Assembly (NCBI GenBank): GCA_003456765.1
Contig: DMOT01000109.1
Span: 1-5,068, forward strand
Direction: 5' to 3'
DNA: 5,068 nucleotides
DNA from: Bacillota bacterium
GTDB taxonomy: Bacteria; Bacillota; DTU025
The notes beneath the pieces are model-generated. The model saw only the letters and a list, made by a program, of their open reading frames with translations. It did not search any database and was not told the origin of the DNA. The position numbers and the translations under genes were made by a program. Below, piece by piece: positions 1-5,068 of this stretch (the stretch's first letter is position 1; every line of letters begins with the position of its first letter).

Positions 1-90
1 GCTTTGAAACCCCAAGTCTCCGGCACCTTCCCAACTGAAACAGGATCAACCTACACGACTCAGACAAACCTCAACGTGCCGAAATCATAG
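1..90 (+). CDS. Possible C-terminal end of a gene entering from the left (partial)
   Basis: Frame 1 is open from the first base for 29 codons and closes with two consecutive TAG stops (88-93). The visible peptide begins ALKPQVSGTF and ends TNLNVPKS. It is rich in Thr and Ser with alternating polar and non-polar residues, like the last beta strands of an extracellular domain. The other two plus frames hit stops early (TGA at 5-7 and at 36-38). A strong hairpin follows at 121-155, with a moderately T-rich tail on this strand, as expected after a gene end. The fragment is too short to assign a family, and no function is proposed. It could be non-coding sequence that happens to be open; the full gene would lie left of the window. 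Confidence 0.35.
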   Translation, partial: ALKPQVSGTFPTETGSTYTTQTNLNVPKS

Positions 91-120
91 TAGCTTGCTC
101 TCGCAGGCGGCGGCACGCGA

Positions 121-167
121 ATACGGCGCCCGGTCTAGTCGGCCGGACGCCGTATCATTATTGATTC
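121..167 (+). terminator. Hairpin between converging genes, probable terminator
   Basis: ATACGGCG (121-128) pairs with CGCCGTAT (148-155). After one C/A mismatch, CCGG (130-133) pairs with CCGG (143-146) around a 9-nt loop. On the plus strand the stem is followed by CATTATTGATTC, which is T-rich but not an unbroken run. On the minus strand the downstream bases are GC-rich. It therefore suits a plus-strand gene ending at 90 better than the channel gene ending at 193, although the stem could also slow polymerase from the channel side. No other terminator is visible within the 100 bases after the channel gene. Confidence 0.55.
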
Positions 168-192
168 AGCTCCGGATTGGGCTTTTGCTCTA

Positions 193-984
193 TTATTTGC
201 GCCCCTTGCGAAGATACGCGGCCCAGTACACCGCTGCCACAAGCAATCCTCCGCCCACGATGTTACCCAGTGTCACTGAAGCCATGTTGCGGAAGATCGA
301 AGGGGCAGGCAGTGCGCTCATGCGCGCTCGAATCATGAACCCTGCAGGCAGGTAGAACATGTTAGCCACCGAGTGTTCGCCACCGAACATCACGAACGCA
401 GAGACTGCCATGGCCGTTGGGATGATTCGGCCAGTCACGTCAGCAGCTGCATACGACATCCAGACTCCCATGGAAACTAACCAGTTGCATAGGACCCCTC
501 TGGCAAAGGCAGGCCAAAAGGCCAACTCCGCTTTTGAAAGCGCACTGTTCACAAACCCGGTCGCGATACCCATCCCGGGCGTCATCCACAGTTCTGACCC
601 GTAGTAAAGCCATGCAACAAGGAGAGCCCCCAGGAAATTGCTGAAATACACTATGATCCAATTGCGCAGAAGCCGGGCAAGGGTAATGCGTCTCTCACAA
701 AGCCCGATGATCATCAATGAATTCCCCGTGAAGAGCTCCGCGCCGCCTATGATCACCATTGTTATTCCAACTGAGAATATGAGGCCGGATATGAAGCGGA
801 CGGCGCCTGCCCCCGCCCAGGATCCAAGGCCCAGGGAGACCGTCTGAGCACTTGCACCAGCCAAAGCTATGAAACTGCCTCCTAGAAAGCCTAGTATTGC
901 CAGCGACGCGAAATCCGCATTAGCCTTTGTTACAGAAGACTCGACAACGGCCTTTGCCATTTCCGAAGGCGTCCTATATGCCAT
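193..984 (-). CDS. Formate/nitrite transporter (FNT) family channel
   Basis: This inner-membrane channel belongs to the FocA/NirC family, pentamers that pass small monovalent anions such as formate, nitrite or hydrosulfide. The 263-residue product fits the family length. About six hydrophobic segments are visible. Family landmarks are the first-half motif ELFTGNS (residues 83-89), whose Thr lies in the flexible omega-loop region, the following RRITLARLLRNW stretch, and the second-half motif GGEHSVAN containing the conserved pore His (about residue 204). The ATG at 984 is chosen because AAGGATGG (993-1000) lies 8 nt upstream. A longer frame reaches a TTG at 1053, but that TTG is the first three bases of a good -35 box. 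The gene stands alone and diverges from the hydrolase gene. No formate lyase, dehydrogenase or nitrite reductase gene is in view, so the substrate cannot be decided. Confidence 0.93.
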   Translation of the reverse strand: MAYRTPSEMAKAVVESSVTKANADFASLAILGFLGGSFIALAGASAQTVSLGLGSWAGAGAVRFISGLIFSVGITMVIIGGAELFTGNSLMIIGLCERRITLARLLRNWIIVYFSNFLGALLVAWLYYGSELWMTPGMGIATGFVNSALSKAELAFWPAFARGVLCNWLVSMGVWMSYAAADVTGRIIPTAMAVSAFVMFGGEHSVANMFYLPAGFMIRARMSALPAPSIFRNMASVTLGNIVGGGLLVAAVYWAAYLRKGRK

Positions 985-990
985 CGTAAA

Positions 991-1000
991 CACCATCCTT
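991..1000 (-). promoter_or_regulatory. Ribosome binding site that fixes the FNT start
   Basis: Read on the minus strand, AAGGATGGTG precedes the ATG at 984-982, with the AAGGATGG core 8 nt away. The ATG inside this same site (996-994) has only AAAAGG touching it and is too close to be served well. The start at 984 gives a protein beginning MAYRTPSEMA, which looks like a typical FNT amino terminus. Confidence 0.7.
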
Positions 1001-1024
1001 TTCCGTTGTAAGTGATACACTCCA

Positions 1025-1053
1025 ACTATTTCACTGAAATACAGGTATGTCAA
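1025..1053 (-). promoter_or_regulatory. Sigma-A-type promoter of the FNT gene
   Basis: On the minus strand a perfect TTGACA (1053-1048) is followed after exactly 17 bases by AATAGT (1030-1025), which matches four of six positions of TATAAT. Transcription would start near 1018, giving a leader of roughly 34 nt before the ATG at 984. The spacer and -10 box are covered by a palindrome, listed separately. Confidence 0.6.
1027..1041. promoter_or_regulatory. Perfect 7-1-7 palindrome within the FNT promoter, candidate operator
   Basis: TATTTCA-C-TGAAATA is a perfect inverted repeat of two 7-base arms around one central base. It occupies the half of the promoter spacer next to the -10 box and overlaps the -10 box itself, where a bound repressor would block RNA polymerase. 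The 7-1-7 spacing is like Fur-family boxes, but the bases do not match the Fur, PerR or Zur consensus known to me, nor the Fnr or Crp half-sites. The regulator is therefore unknown and the operator role is an inference from symmetry and position. Confidence 0.45.
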
Positions 1054-1180
1054 TCTAGCAGAACACCATGTTTGCCATCAGTTCCCACAGGGAAATACGC
1101 CTTTCTTTGACGAATACACCGTTAGTCTGGAAGACAGCCCCCTTCCAAACCAGGTTTATCAGAGAAAGGAGTTACAACTA

Positions 1181-2017
1181 TTGAACACCAGAACAAACAG
1201 CAATAGCAAGTACATCCTCACAGTTGCACTTCTTGCAGCTCTAATCCTGGTCGCATCTGCTGCCGGGGCCGCCGCCACTGCATACAGGGTGGCACAGGGC
1301 GATTCTTTGTTCCTCATTGCGCGTCGATATGGCGTGACAGTGGGTGCCATCCGTACAGCGAATGGCTTGGTCAGCGACATGATATATCCCGGACAAATCC
1401 TGACGATCCCGAACCAAGCCTCGTCAAATCCGCCGAACTGGCAGTCAGGTGCGACCTACACAATCAGGAGCGGAGATTCGCTGTTCCTTGTTGCACAACG
1501 ATACGGCGTTACAGTAAGCTCACTGAAGGCCGCAAATGGATTACAGAGCGATTGGATCTATCCTGGCCAGGTATTGACCATCCCCTCCAAGGGTTCTGTA
1601 CCGCCGAATTCGGGCGGGGGCGGAGGGCTTCCCTCTGGCGGAGCCTGGAATCAATCAGACGTCAGACTGCTCGCGCAGCTAGTTACGGCCGAAGCAGGCG
1701 GAGAACCATATGAGGGCCAGGTAGCAGTTGCGGCCACAGTGCTGAACAGAGTCAACAGCCATCTGTATCCGAACACAATATCGGGGGTAGTGTTCCAGGT
1801 TATTGACGGCAGATACTATCAGTTCAGCCCTGTTCTGGACGGACGCATTCACAACACGCCCTCGTCCACCGCTCTGGATGCAACAACGAGGGCACTGAAC
1901 GGCTGGGATCCGTCATACGGGGCACTGGGATTCTACAATCCCTCCAAAACCTCGAACTACTGGGTGCGCTCTCGCACCATCACTCGAGTAATAGGCGACC
2001 ACGTATTCTTTAAGTAG
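1181..2017 (+). CDS. Secreted LysM-LysM-SleB/CwlJ-type cell-wall hydrolase
   Basis: This is a peptidoglycan hydrolase of the SleB/CwlJ (Hydrolase_2) family. Known members degrade spore cortex at germination, and related proteins act on the vegetative wall. Domains of the 278-residue product: signal peptide with a basic start and hydrophobic core (about 10-32), LysM 1 (35-77), LysM 2 (93-135), Gly/Pro/Ser-rich linker (about 138-156), catalytic domain (160-278). The catalytic domain shows LVTAEAGGEPYEGQ with the presumed catalytic Glu171, then VAVAATVLNRV, and GALGFYNPSKT near the end, all family hallmarks. The two LysM copies are about two-thirds identical, implying duplication. The start is TTG: AAAGGAG (1165-1171) lies 9 nt upstream and the signal peptide begins directly after it. 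SleB proper usually carries a different wall-binding domain, so no gene symbol is given. I found no convincing promoter or sporulation sigma site upstream. Confidence 0.93.
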   Translation: MNTRTNSNSKYILTVALLAALILVASAAGAAATAYRVAQGDSLFLIARRYGVTVGAIRTANGLVSDMIYPGQILTIPNQASSNPPNWQSGATYTIRSGDSLFLVAQRYGVTVSSLKAANGLQSDWIYPGQVLTIPSKGSVPPNSGGGGGLPSGGAWNQSDVRLLAQLVTAEAGGEPYEGQVAVAATVLNRVNSHLYPNTISGVVFQVIDGRYYQFSPVLDGRIHNTPSSTALDATTRALNGWDPSYGALGFYNPSKTSNYWVRSRTITRVIGDHVFFK

Positions 2018-2059
2018 AGGTCGCACGGGCATTCAATGCATTATGAATAGCGGTTCAGT

Positions 2060-2094
2060 AATTCCCCCGGGCGCAAGCTCGGGGGAATTCTTCC
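2060..2094 (+). terminator. Hairpin terminator of the hydrolase gene
   Basis: A 13-bp stem pairs bases 2060-2072 with 2077-2089, with one G-T wobble, around a GCAA tetraloop of the stable GNRA class. The downstream bases are CTTCC after a stem that itself ends in AATT, so the T tract is weak. The hairpin lies 43 bases after the hydrolase stop and before the fmdB promoter, separating the two genes transcriptionally. Confidence 0.75.
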
Positions 2095-2141
2095 ATAAGC
2101 TTTGGACCAGTTAAACCTTTCAGCTCAGATAGGGCTGGCTA

Positions 2142-2170
2142 TTGAATTCTTCAACAGAACAATGTAGAAT
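2142..2170 (+). promoter_or_regulatory. Promoter of the fmdB-like gene
   Basis: TTGAAT (2142-2147) and TAGAAT (2165-2170) are separated by exactly 17 bases; the -10 box matches TATAAT at five of six positions. The start point would fall near 2177, giving a very short leader in which the ribosome binding site (2176-2184) begins almost at the 5' end. A small inverted repeat, TTGAA-TTC-TTCAA (2142-2154), covers the -35 box and might be an operator, though it is short. Confidence 0.5.
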
Positions 2171-2191
2171 CGACCGAGGGAGGGACAGACC

Positions 2192-2425
2192 GTGCCAATC
2201 TATGAGTACAACTGTGAAAAGTGTGGTAAATTCGAGTTTCTACATGGAGTCGGAGAAGGAGCTCTCGCGCTCTGTCCGAAATGCGGCTCCCCAGTCCGTA
2301 GGCTCGTTCCATCTAGGATGGGCATAGCCTTCCACGGATCTGGTTTCTACGTCACTGACCACCGGTCCGAGGATTACAAGAGGGAAGCCCGCAAGGACGG
2401 AGAGTCCAGCAGCTCGGCTTCTTAG
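2192..2425 (+). CDS. FmdB-family zinc-ribbon protein
   Basis: This is a small cytoplasmic protein of the FmdB/CxxC_CxxC_SSSS family, named from a putative regulator in an amidase/formamidase cluster; the biochemical role of most members is unknown. The 77-residue product opens with the family signature MPIYEYNCEKCG. It has two zinc-binding pairs, Cys8/Cys11 and Cys28/Cys31, then the conserved VRRLVPS and FHGSGFYVTD segments. A charged stretch (DYKREARKDGE) and a Ser-rich tail complete it, matching the family name. The start is GTG at 2192: GAGGGAGGG (2176-2184) sits 7 nt upstream and the signature starts at residue 1. It has its own promoter and terminator, so it is probably a single-gene transcript. 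The common annotation of regulator is not proven for this gene. Confidence 0.92.
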   Translation: MPIYEYNCEKCGKFEFLHGVGEGALALCPKCGSPVRRLVPSRMGIAFHGSGFYVTDHRSEDYKREARKDGESSSSAS

Positions 2426-2468
2426 TACGCCTCGGCAAACTCAGGGGAGTCGGTAACCACACCGTACC

Positions 2469-2499
2469 AGGCGACCGCGACCGAATGCGGTCGCCTTTT
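2469..2499 (+). terminator. Intrinsic terminator of the fmdB-like gene
   Basis: GGCGACCGC (2470-2478) pairs perfectly with GCGGTCGCC (2487-2495) around an 8-nt loop, with one extra A-T pair at the base, and is followed by TTTT (2496-2499). It lies 44 bases after the fmdB stop. The opposite strand has no T run after the stem, so it should serve the plus-strand gene. I see no clear separate terminator for the LysM-propeller gene that ends at 2572 on the other strand. Confidence 0.85.
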
Positions 2500-2571
2500 G
2501 ACTTCTCCACGCGTGCTGTCAGCGCTGCTGTCCTTACATTGGGCAGACCCCTACCCCATTCGCTGATTCCT

Positions 2572-3666
2572 TCAACCAGCCTCGCGTCCCCAATCGGGAA
2601 AGACGCAGTTACCTGTCCCGGTAAGCTGGAACATGCCAACTCCCGGCTCGATCGCATGAACCCCGTATTGCCCACGACCCTCAATCCGCGCGGCCACTGC
2701 TACTGCTCTTGAGTCAGGGCTCCATGATAATCCCGAAAACCTCGGGTCGCCTATGACCTCGGTCTCGTAAACCTCTCCATCATCCCCTGGCCTAGAGATA
2801 ACTACCCGGACGACCTGGCCGCCATCTACCTGCTTCCCCCCGGCACAGTATGCAATCATCTTGCCATTCGGTGCCCAGGCAAGAGACCACGGCCAAACTC
2901 GCCGGTCAACACCGACCCTCCACCCGTTTCCGGCAATAACGTCTACCGTGCACAGCACAACATCTTCACCCTGGGATGCCAGGTATGCCACGCTTTCACC
3001 ATAAGCCGTAGCCGCCAACCCCCATATCGGCTCAGGCTCGCTTCTCAGCGATGCCACGGTGCCGTCCACCATATCCCGGATAATGATGTCACCCATATGC
3101 GTGTAGATCGTCCTGTAACCATCTCCAAGCCAACCAGCAAAGTGCCCGGGAAAAGTCTGCCCCTTGGAGGGTGAGTCAGCATCCACTACGTACACATGAC
3201 CATCATGTTCATACATGATCCAATCGCATCCAGCCGACCACTTCGGGCTTACAAACCCTGCGAGCGGCTCCGTTATCACTCGATCTGAGTCAGCGCGCAC
3301 ATCGACGATGTGAATCCTTCCATCGGCGCCTTGCACCGCCACCCAACGGCCATCGGGGGAGAGCACTGCGACTGATGCCCACGAACACTGAGCGGACGCA
3401 AGCATCTTCGATGACCAGTCTCCAACGCCATAGATGAGGAGTCCGGGACCCCCATGTCGGTCGGAGATGGCTGCCATCGATCCCTCCAAGCCATGCGGAA
3501 CAGGAAGCACGACAATGCCGTCTTCGGCAAGAGTCGCCTCCTGGCTCATCCAAGGGTTAAGCTCCAGGAGAGCAGTAGCCGTGACGCCATAATGCGCTGC
3601 AATATCTCCAGGCCCCTCACCTGCTCTTGTACGATGCCCGGGACTGCGGTATTCTCCTTCTGGCAT
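2572..3666 (-). CDS. LysM plus TolB/WD40-like beta-propeller protein, no signal peptide
   Basis: The product has 364 residues. A degenerate LysM domain lies at about residues 11-56: IAAHYGVTATALLELNP is conserved, but the usual GDTL is replaced by GEGP. About six propeller repeats of 30-40 residues follow to the end. Repeats show the strand-turn pattern typical of TolB/PD40, such as LSPDGRWVAV, WAPNGKMIAY and WSPDSRAVAV, with aromatic-Asp closings such as VYVVD. The last residues, CVFPDWG, look like the strand that closes the ring. No hydrophobic leader or membrane helix is seen, so the protein should stay in the cytoplasm, or in the mother cell in a spore former, where LysM proteins such as SafA and SpoVID also lack signal peptides. 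Any coat role is only inference. The ATG at 3666 is chosen because GAGGTG (3673-3678) lies 6 nt upstream. An in-frame ATG at 3690 would add eight residues but has a poorly spaced site. No family name is recognised. Confidence 0.85.
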   Translation of the reverse strand: MPEGEYRSPGHRTRAGEGPGDIAAHYGVTATALLELNPWMSQEATLAEDGIVVLPVPHGLEGSMAAISDRHGGPGLLIYGVGDWSSKMLASAQCSWASVAVLSPDGRWVAVQGADGRIHIVDVRADSDRVITEPLAGFVSPKWSAGCDWIMYEHDGHVYVVDADSPSKGQTFPGHFAGWLGDGYRTIYTHMGDIIIRDMVDGTVASLRSEPEPIWGLAATAYGESVAYLASQGEDVVLCTVDVIAGNGWRVGVDRRVWPWSLAWAPNGKMIAYCAGGKQVDGGQVVRVVISRPGDDGEVYETEVIGDPRFSGLSWSPDSRAVAVAARIEGRGQYGVHAIEPGVGMFQLTGTGNCVFPDWGREAG

Positions 3667-3783
3667 AAGAAACACCTCGCTTGCGACCATCCCTCAAGCC
3701 AAATATATGCCTATCGCACACAGAAGGTGCACAGGCGAACCATCTGGACCCCGGAATAGCCTCAAGCGAGGTGCTTTATCCTT
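3661..3783 (-). promoter_or_regulatory. Long-range inverted repeat able to mask the RBS and start of the LysM-propeller gene
   Basis: On the minus strand CACCTCGCTTG (3773-3763) is perfectly complementary to CAAGCGAGGTG (3683-3673), which contains the Shine-Dalgarno GAGGTG. The stem can be extended outward with single-base bulges: 3774-3776 with 3672-3670, 3777 with 3668, 3778-3779 with 3666-3665 and 3780-3781 with 3663-3662. The extension covers the ATG. A second GCTTG (3699-3695), nearer the start, could compete for the CAAGC part. A transcript arriving from the ATPase genes would carry both arms, whereas one starting between them would not. This is a candidate cis-acting RNA switch or translational brake. 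Sequence complementarity is seen; function is inferred. Confidence 0.4.
3701..3728 (-). promoter_or_regulatory. Weak candidate promoter for the LysM-propeller gene
   Basis: On the minus strand AC (3728-3727), a 17-base spacer and CATATATTT (3709-3701) resemble the mother-cell SigK pattern (AC, 16-17 bases, CATANNNTA) with one mismatch. The same bases hold TATATT (3707-3702), which fits a sigma-A -10 box at five of six positions but has no recognisable -35. Transcription would start near 3694, excluding the distal arm of the leader repeat. The motif is short and could arise by chance. Confidence 0.25.
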
Positions 3784-3787
3784 CCAG

Positions 3788-4822
3788 CTAGCGCTCTGCT
3801 AAATGGCACGCTACCTGGTGAGTTCCTTCATGCAAAACAAGCTCCGGTTGGACCTCTTTGCATATGTCCATCGTATGTGGACACCTGGGATGCAGCCTGC
3901 ATCCGCTCGGAGGATCAACAGGGCTAGGTATCTCGCCCTTCAATATCTCGGCGAATCCACGATGCCTTGGATCGGGCACGAAGACCGCTCCAATCAGGGC
4001 CGTAGTATACGGATGCAGCGGCCCCTGGATGACCTCATCAGCCGTTCCCATTTCTACGATCTTGCCAAGATACATGACTGCGATCCTGTCGCAAATATGG
4101 CGAGCCGTAGCAAGGTCGTGCGTGATGTAGATGAACGTGACCCCTCTGCTCCTCGAAAGCCTCAGCATCAAGTTGAGGACTTCGCCTCTGATTGACACGT
4201 CGAGCATCGAAACCGGTTCATCAGCGACTATGAAGTCCGGATCCACACTGAGGGCACGTGCGACAGCCACCCTCTGACGCTGTCCACCCGATAGCTCATG
4301 GGGATACCTGCCCATGTACTCCTCCGGTGGCACCATCTCCACATCAGCCAGCGCCGATGCCACAGCGTCGCGCGAATCGTGTACAGACTTCGTAAGCCCC
4401 TGCAACACCAGAGGTTCGGATATGATTGTCTGCACATCCATACGCGGATTCATCGACTCATAAGGATCCTGGAATATGATCTGCATCTTTCGACGCAGCT
4501 TGTTCATCTCTTTCTCATCGAGTCCAAAGATGTCTTCGCCTTCCAGAACTGCCTCACCGCCGGTCGCGTCGGTTAGCCTAAGAATAGTTCTGGCTAACGT
4601 GGTCTTACCGCACCCCGACTCGCCCACCAATCCCAGGATCTCGCCTTTGTACACATCGAGGCTCACCCCATCCACCGCTCGCAGCACCGGTTGTTCCTTG
4701 GTCCTCATGGACTGCCAAAACCCCATGCGAACAGGGAAGTATTTGACGAGATCCCTCACTTGAAGTATGACCTCAGGATTCTCAAGCGAGTTCACCTTCT
4801 CGTTCGTAGCTACTCCGCCCAT
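3788..4822 (-). CDS. OppF/DppF-type ABC importer ATPase subunit
   Basis: This cytoplasmic ATP-hydrolysing subunit belongs to a peptide-type (Opp/Dpp) ABC importer and should pair with the product of the overlapping upstream gene. The 344-residue protein has Walker A GESGCGKTT (67-75), Q-loop Gln118 in IIFQDP, signature LSGGQRQRV (177-185), Walker B FIVADE (197-202, catalytic Glu202), D-loop SMLD (205-208) and switch His235 in THD. HPYTTAL then opens the C-terminal Opp/Dpp extension with Cys308, Cys314, Cys321 and Cys339. Such four-Cys tails can hold an iron-sulfur cluster in some family members. The insertion around KYFPVRMGFWQSMRTKEQPVL before the core is typical of OppF rather than OppD. 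The ATG at 4822 overlaps the upstream gene by 13 bases and has GGGGGTGG just before it. Transporters of this class may also import oligosaccharides or nickel, so the substrate is open. Confidence 0.93.
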   Translation of the reverse strand: MGGVATNEKVNSLENPEVILQVRDLVKYFPVRMGFWQSMRTKEQPVLRAVDGVSLDVYKGEILGLVGESGCGKTTLARTILRLTDATGGEAVLEGEDIFGLDEKEMNKLRRKMQIIFQDPYESMNPRMDVQTIISEPLVLQGLTKSVHDSRDAVASALADVEMVPPEEYMGRYPHELSGGQRQRVAVARALSVDPDFIVADEPVSMLDVSIRGEVLNLMLRLSRSRGVTFIYITHDLATARHICDRIAVMYLGKIVEMGTADEVIQGPLHPYTTALIGAVFVPDPRHRGFAEILKGEIPSPVDPPSGCRLHPRCPHTMDICKEVQPELVLHEGTHQVACHLAER

Positions 4823-5068
4823 ATGTCCACCCCCTGCTCAACGATTTCGGCTTTGTGGCAGGCGACGTAGGGTTTCTCGCGCGACACCGCACGAAGATCT
4901 GGCTCCACAGTCATGCATTCCTCATCCGCAAGCGGGCACCGCGGATGGAACCTGCAACCGGGCGGGGGAACAATCAGGTTCGGAGGAAACCCCGGCAGCG
5001 ACCTCGCTCGCGACCTTTCGGCATGGATGTTCGGGAAAGACGTCACCCATCCCAAAGCATAAGGGTGG
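4810..5068 (-). CDS. OppD/DppD-type ABC importer ATPase subunit, C-terminal part (cut by window edge)
   Basis: Only the last 85 residues are present; the nucleotide-binding core lies beyond the right edge. The visible part starts at HPYALGW, the family's HPYT-type motif that follows the ATPase core. It continues with SLPGFPPNLIVPPPGC and the cysteine pattern Cys38, Cys44, Cys51 and Cys70 (numbered from the first complete visible codon), as in the Opp/Dpp C-terminal domain. The frame is open to the window end, so the TTG at 5055 is an internal Leu codon. The TAG stop lies inside the start region of the next ATPase gene, a 13-base overlap that implies translational coupling and equal supply of the two motor subunits. 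The order OppD then OppF is the usual one in such operons; permease and binding-protein genes are expected further upstream. Confidence 0.92.
   Translation of the reverse strand, partial: HPYALGWVTSFPNIHAERSRARSLPGFPPNLIVPPPGCRFHPRCPLADEECMTVEPDLRAVSREKPYVACHKAEIVEQGVDIWAE

Noticed and set aside
95..355. Open frame on the plus strand opposite the end of the FNT gene
   Set aside because: It runs antisense to a well-supported membrane channel, has no ribosome binding site or family resemblance, and spans the terminator hairpin.
1107..1112. TTGACG as a -35 box for the hydrolase gene
   Set aside because: No acceptable -10 box occurs 16-18 bases downstream (GGAAGA, GAAGAC and AAGACA).
1128..1147. 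Small hairpin TGGAAG / CTTCCA before the hydrolase gene
   Set aside because: It has only six base pairs with an 8-nt loop and does not touch the ribosome binding site; too weak to call regulatory.
2031..2048. ATTCA-N8-TGAAT inverted repeat after the hydrolase stop
   Set aside because: It has short arms in an AT-rich patch next to a much stronger terminator and no positional reason for an operator.
2352..2684. Minus-strand open frame across the end of fmdB and the terminator
   Set aside because: It crosses an intrinsic terminator and overlaps the ends of two good genes in other frames; its composition is Arg/Pro/Ser-rich like a shadow frame.
3662..3781. Inverted repeats as ends of a small non-autonomous mobile element
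   Set aside because: The arms flank the start codon and ribosome binding site of an apparently intact gene, no target-site duplication is visible, and no second copy exists in the window.
3803..4195. Plus-strand open frame opposite the OppF-type gene
   Set aside because: It is antisense to intact ATPase motifs and has no domain of its own; the other plus-strand frames here are likewise shadows.
4781..4790. CTCAAGCGAG occurring again at 3761-3770
   Set aside because: A 10-base match is expected several times by chance in 5 kb, and the flanking bases differ.
1..5068. CRISPR array, tRNA, rRNA, transposase, phage or toxin-antitoxin genes
   Set aside because: No regularly spaced repeats, cloverleaf with conserved T-loop, or relevant protein motifs were seen on either strand.

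Overview
This 5.07 kb window has the look of a chromosomal segment from a Gram-positive, probably spore-forming and anaerobic bacterium of the Bacillota (clostridial-type lineage, moderately high GC by eye). The evidence is a LysM plus SleB/CwlJ-type cell-wall hydrolase, strong purine-rich Shine-Dalgarno sites, TTG and GTG starts, a lone formate/nitrite-type channel and an Opp/Dpp-type ABC importer. The genus cannot be named from the sequence alone.

Layout, left to right. (1) Bases 1-90 may be the last 29 codons of a plus-strand gene entering from the left, ending in tandem TAG stops and followed by a strong hairpin (121-155). (2) Bases 193-984, minus strand: a six-helix formate/nitrite transporter family channel. 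Its sigma-A-like promoter (TTGACA-N17-AATAGT) carries a perfect 7-1-7 palindrome between and over the promoter boxes. (3) Bases 1181-2017, plus strand: a secreted cell-wall hydrolase with two near-duplicate LysM repeats and a SleB/CwlJ catalytic domain, closed by a 13-bp hairpin with a GCAA loop. (4) Bases 2192-2425, plus strand: an FmdB-type zinc-ribbon protein with its own promoter and an intrinsic terminator. (5) Bases 2572-3666, minus strand: an unusual protein without a signal peptide that joins a degenerate LysM domain to a TolB/WD40-like beta-propeller. (6) Bases 3788-4822 and 4810-5068, minus strand: two overlapping genes for the ATPase subunits of an Opp/Dpp-type importer. Both have a four-cysteine C-terminal motif, and the second gene runs off the right edge.

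How the genes relate. The two ATPase genes are clearly co-transcribed and should form the heterodimeric motor of one importer; the permease and binding-protein genes are presumably to the right. The LysM-propeller gene lies 121 bp downstream on the same strand and could be reached by readthrough. Its leader contains an 11-bp perfect inverted repeat, extendable with bulges, in which an upstream anti-Shine-Dalgarno segment can pair with the ribosome binding site and start codon. A possible internal promoter lies between the two arms. The channel, hydrolase and fmdB genes look like independent units.

I see no CRISPR array, phage, transposase, tRNA or rRNA, and no obvious new multi-gene system. 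The best candidates for something undescribed are the switch-like leader and architecture of the LysM-propeller gene, and the palindromic operator of the channel gene.
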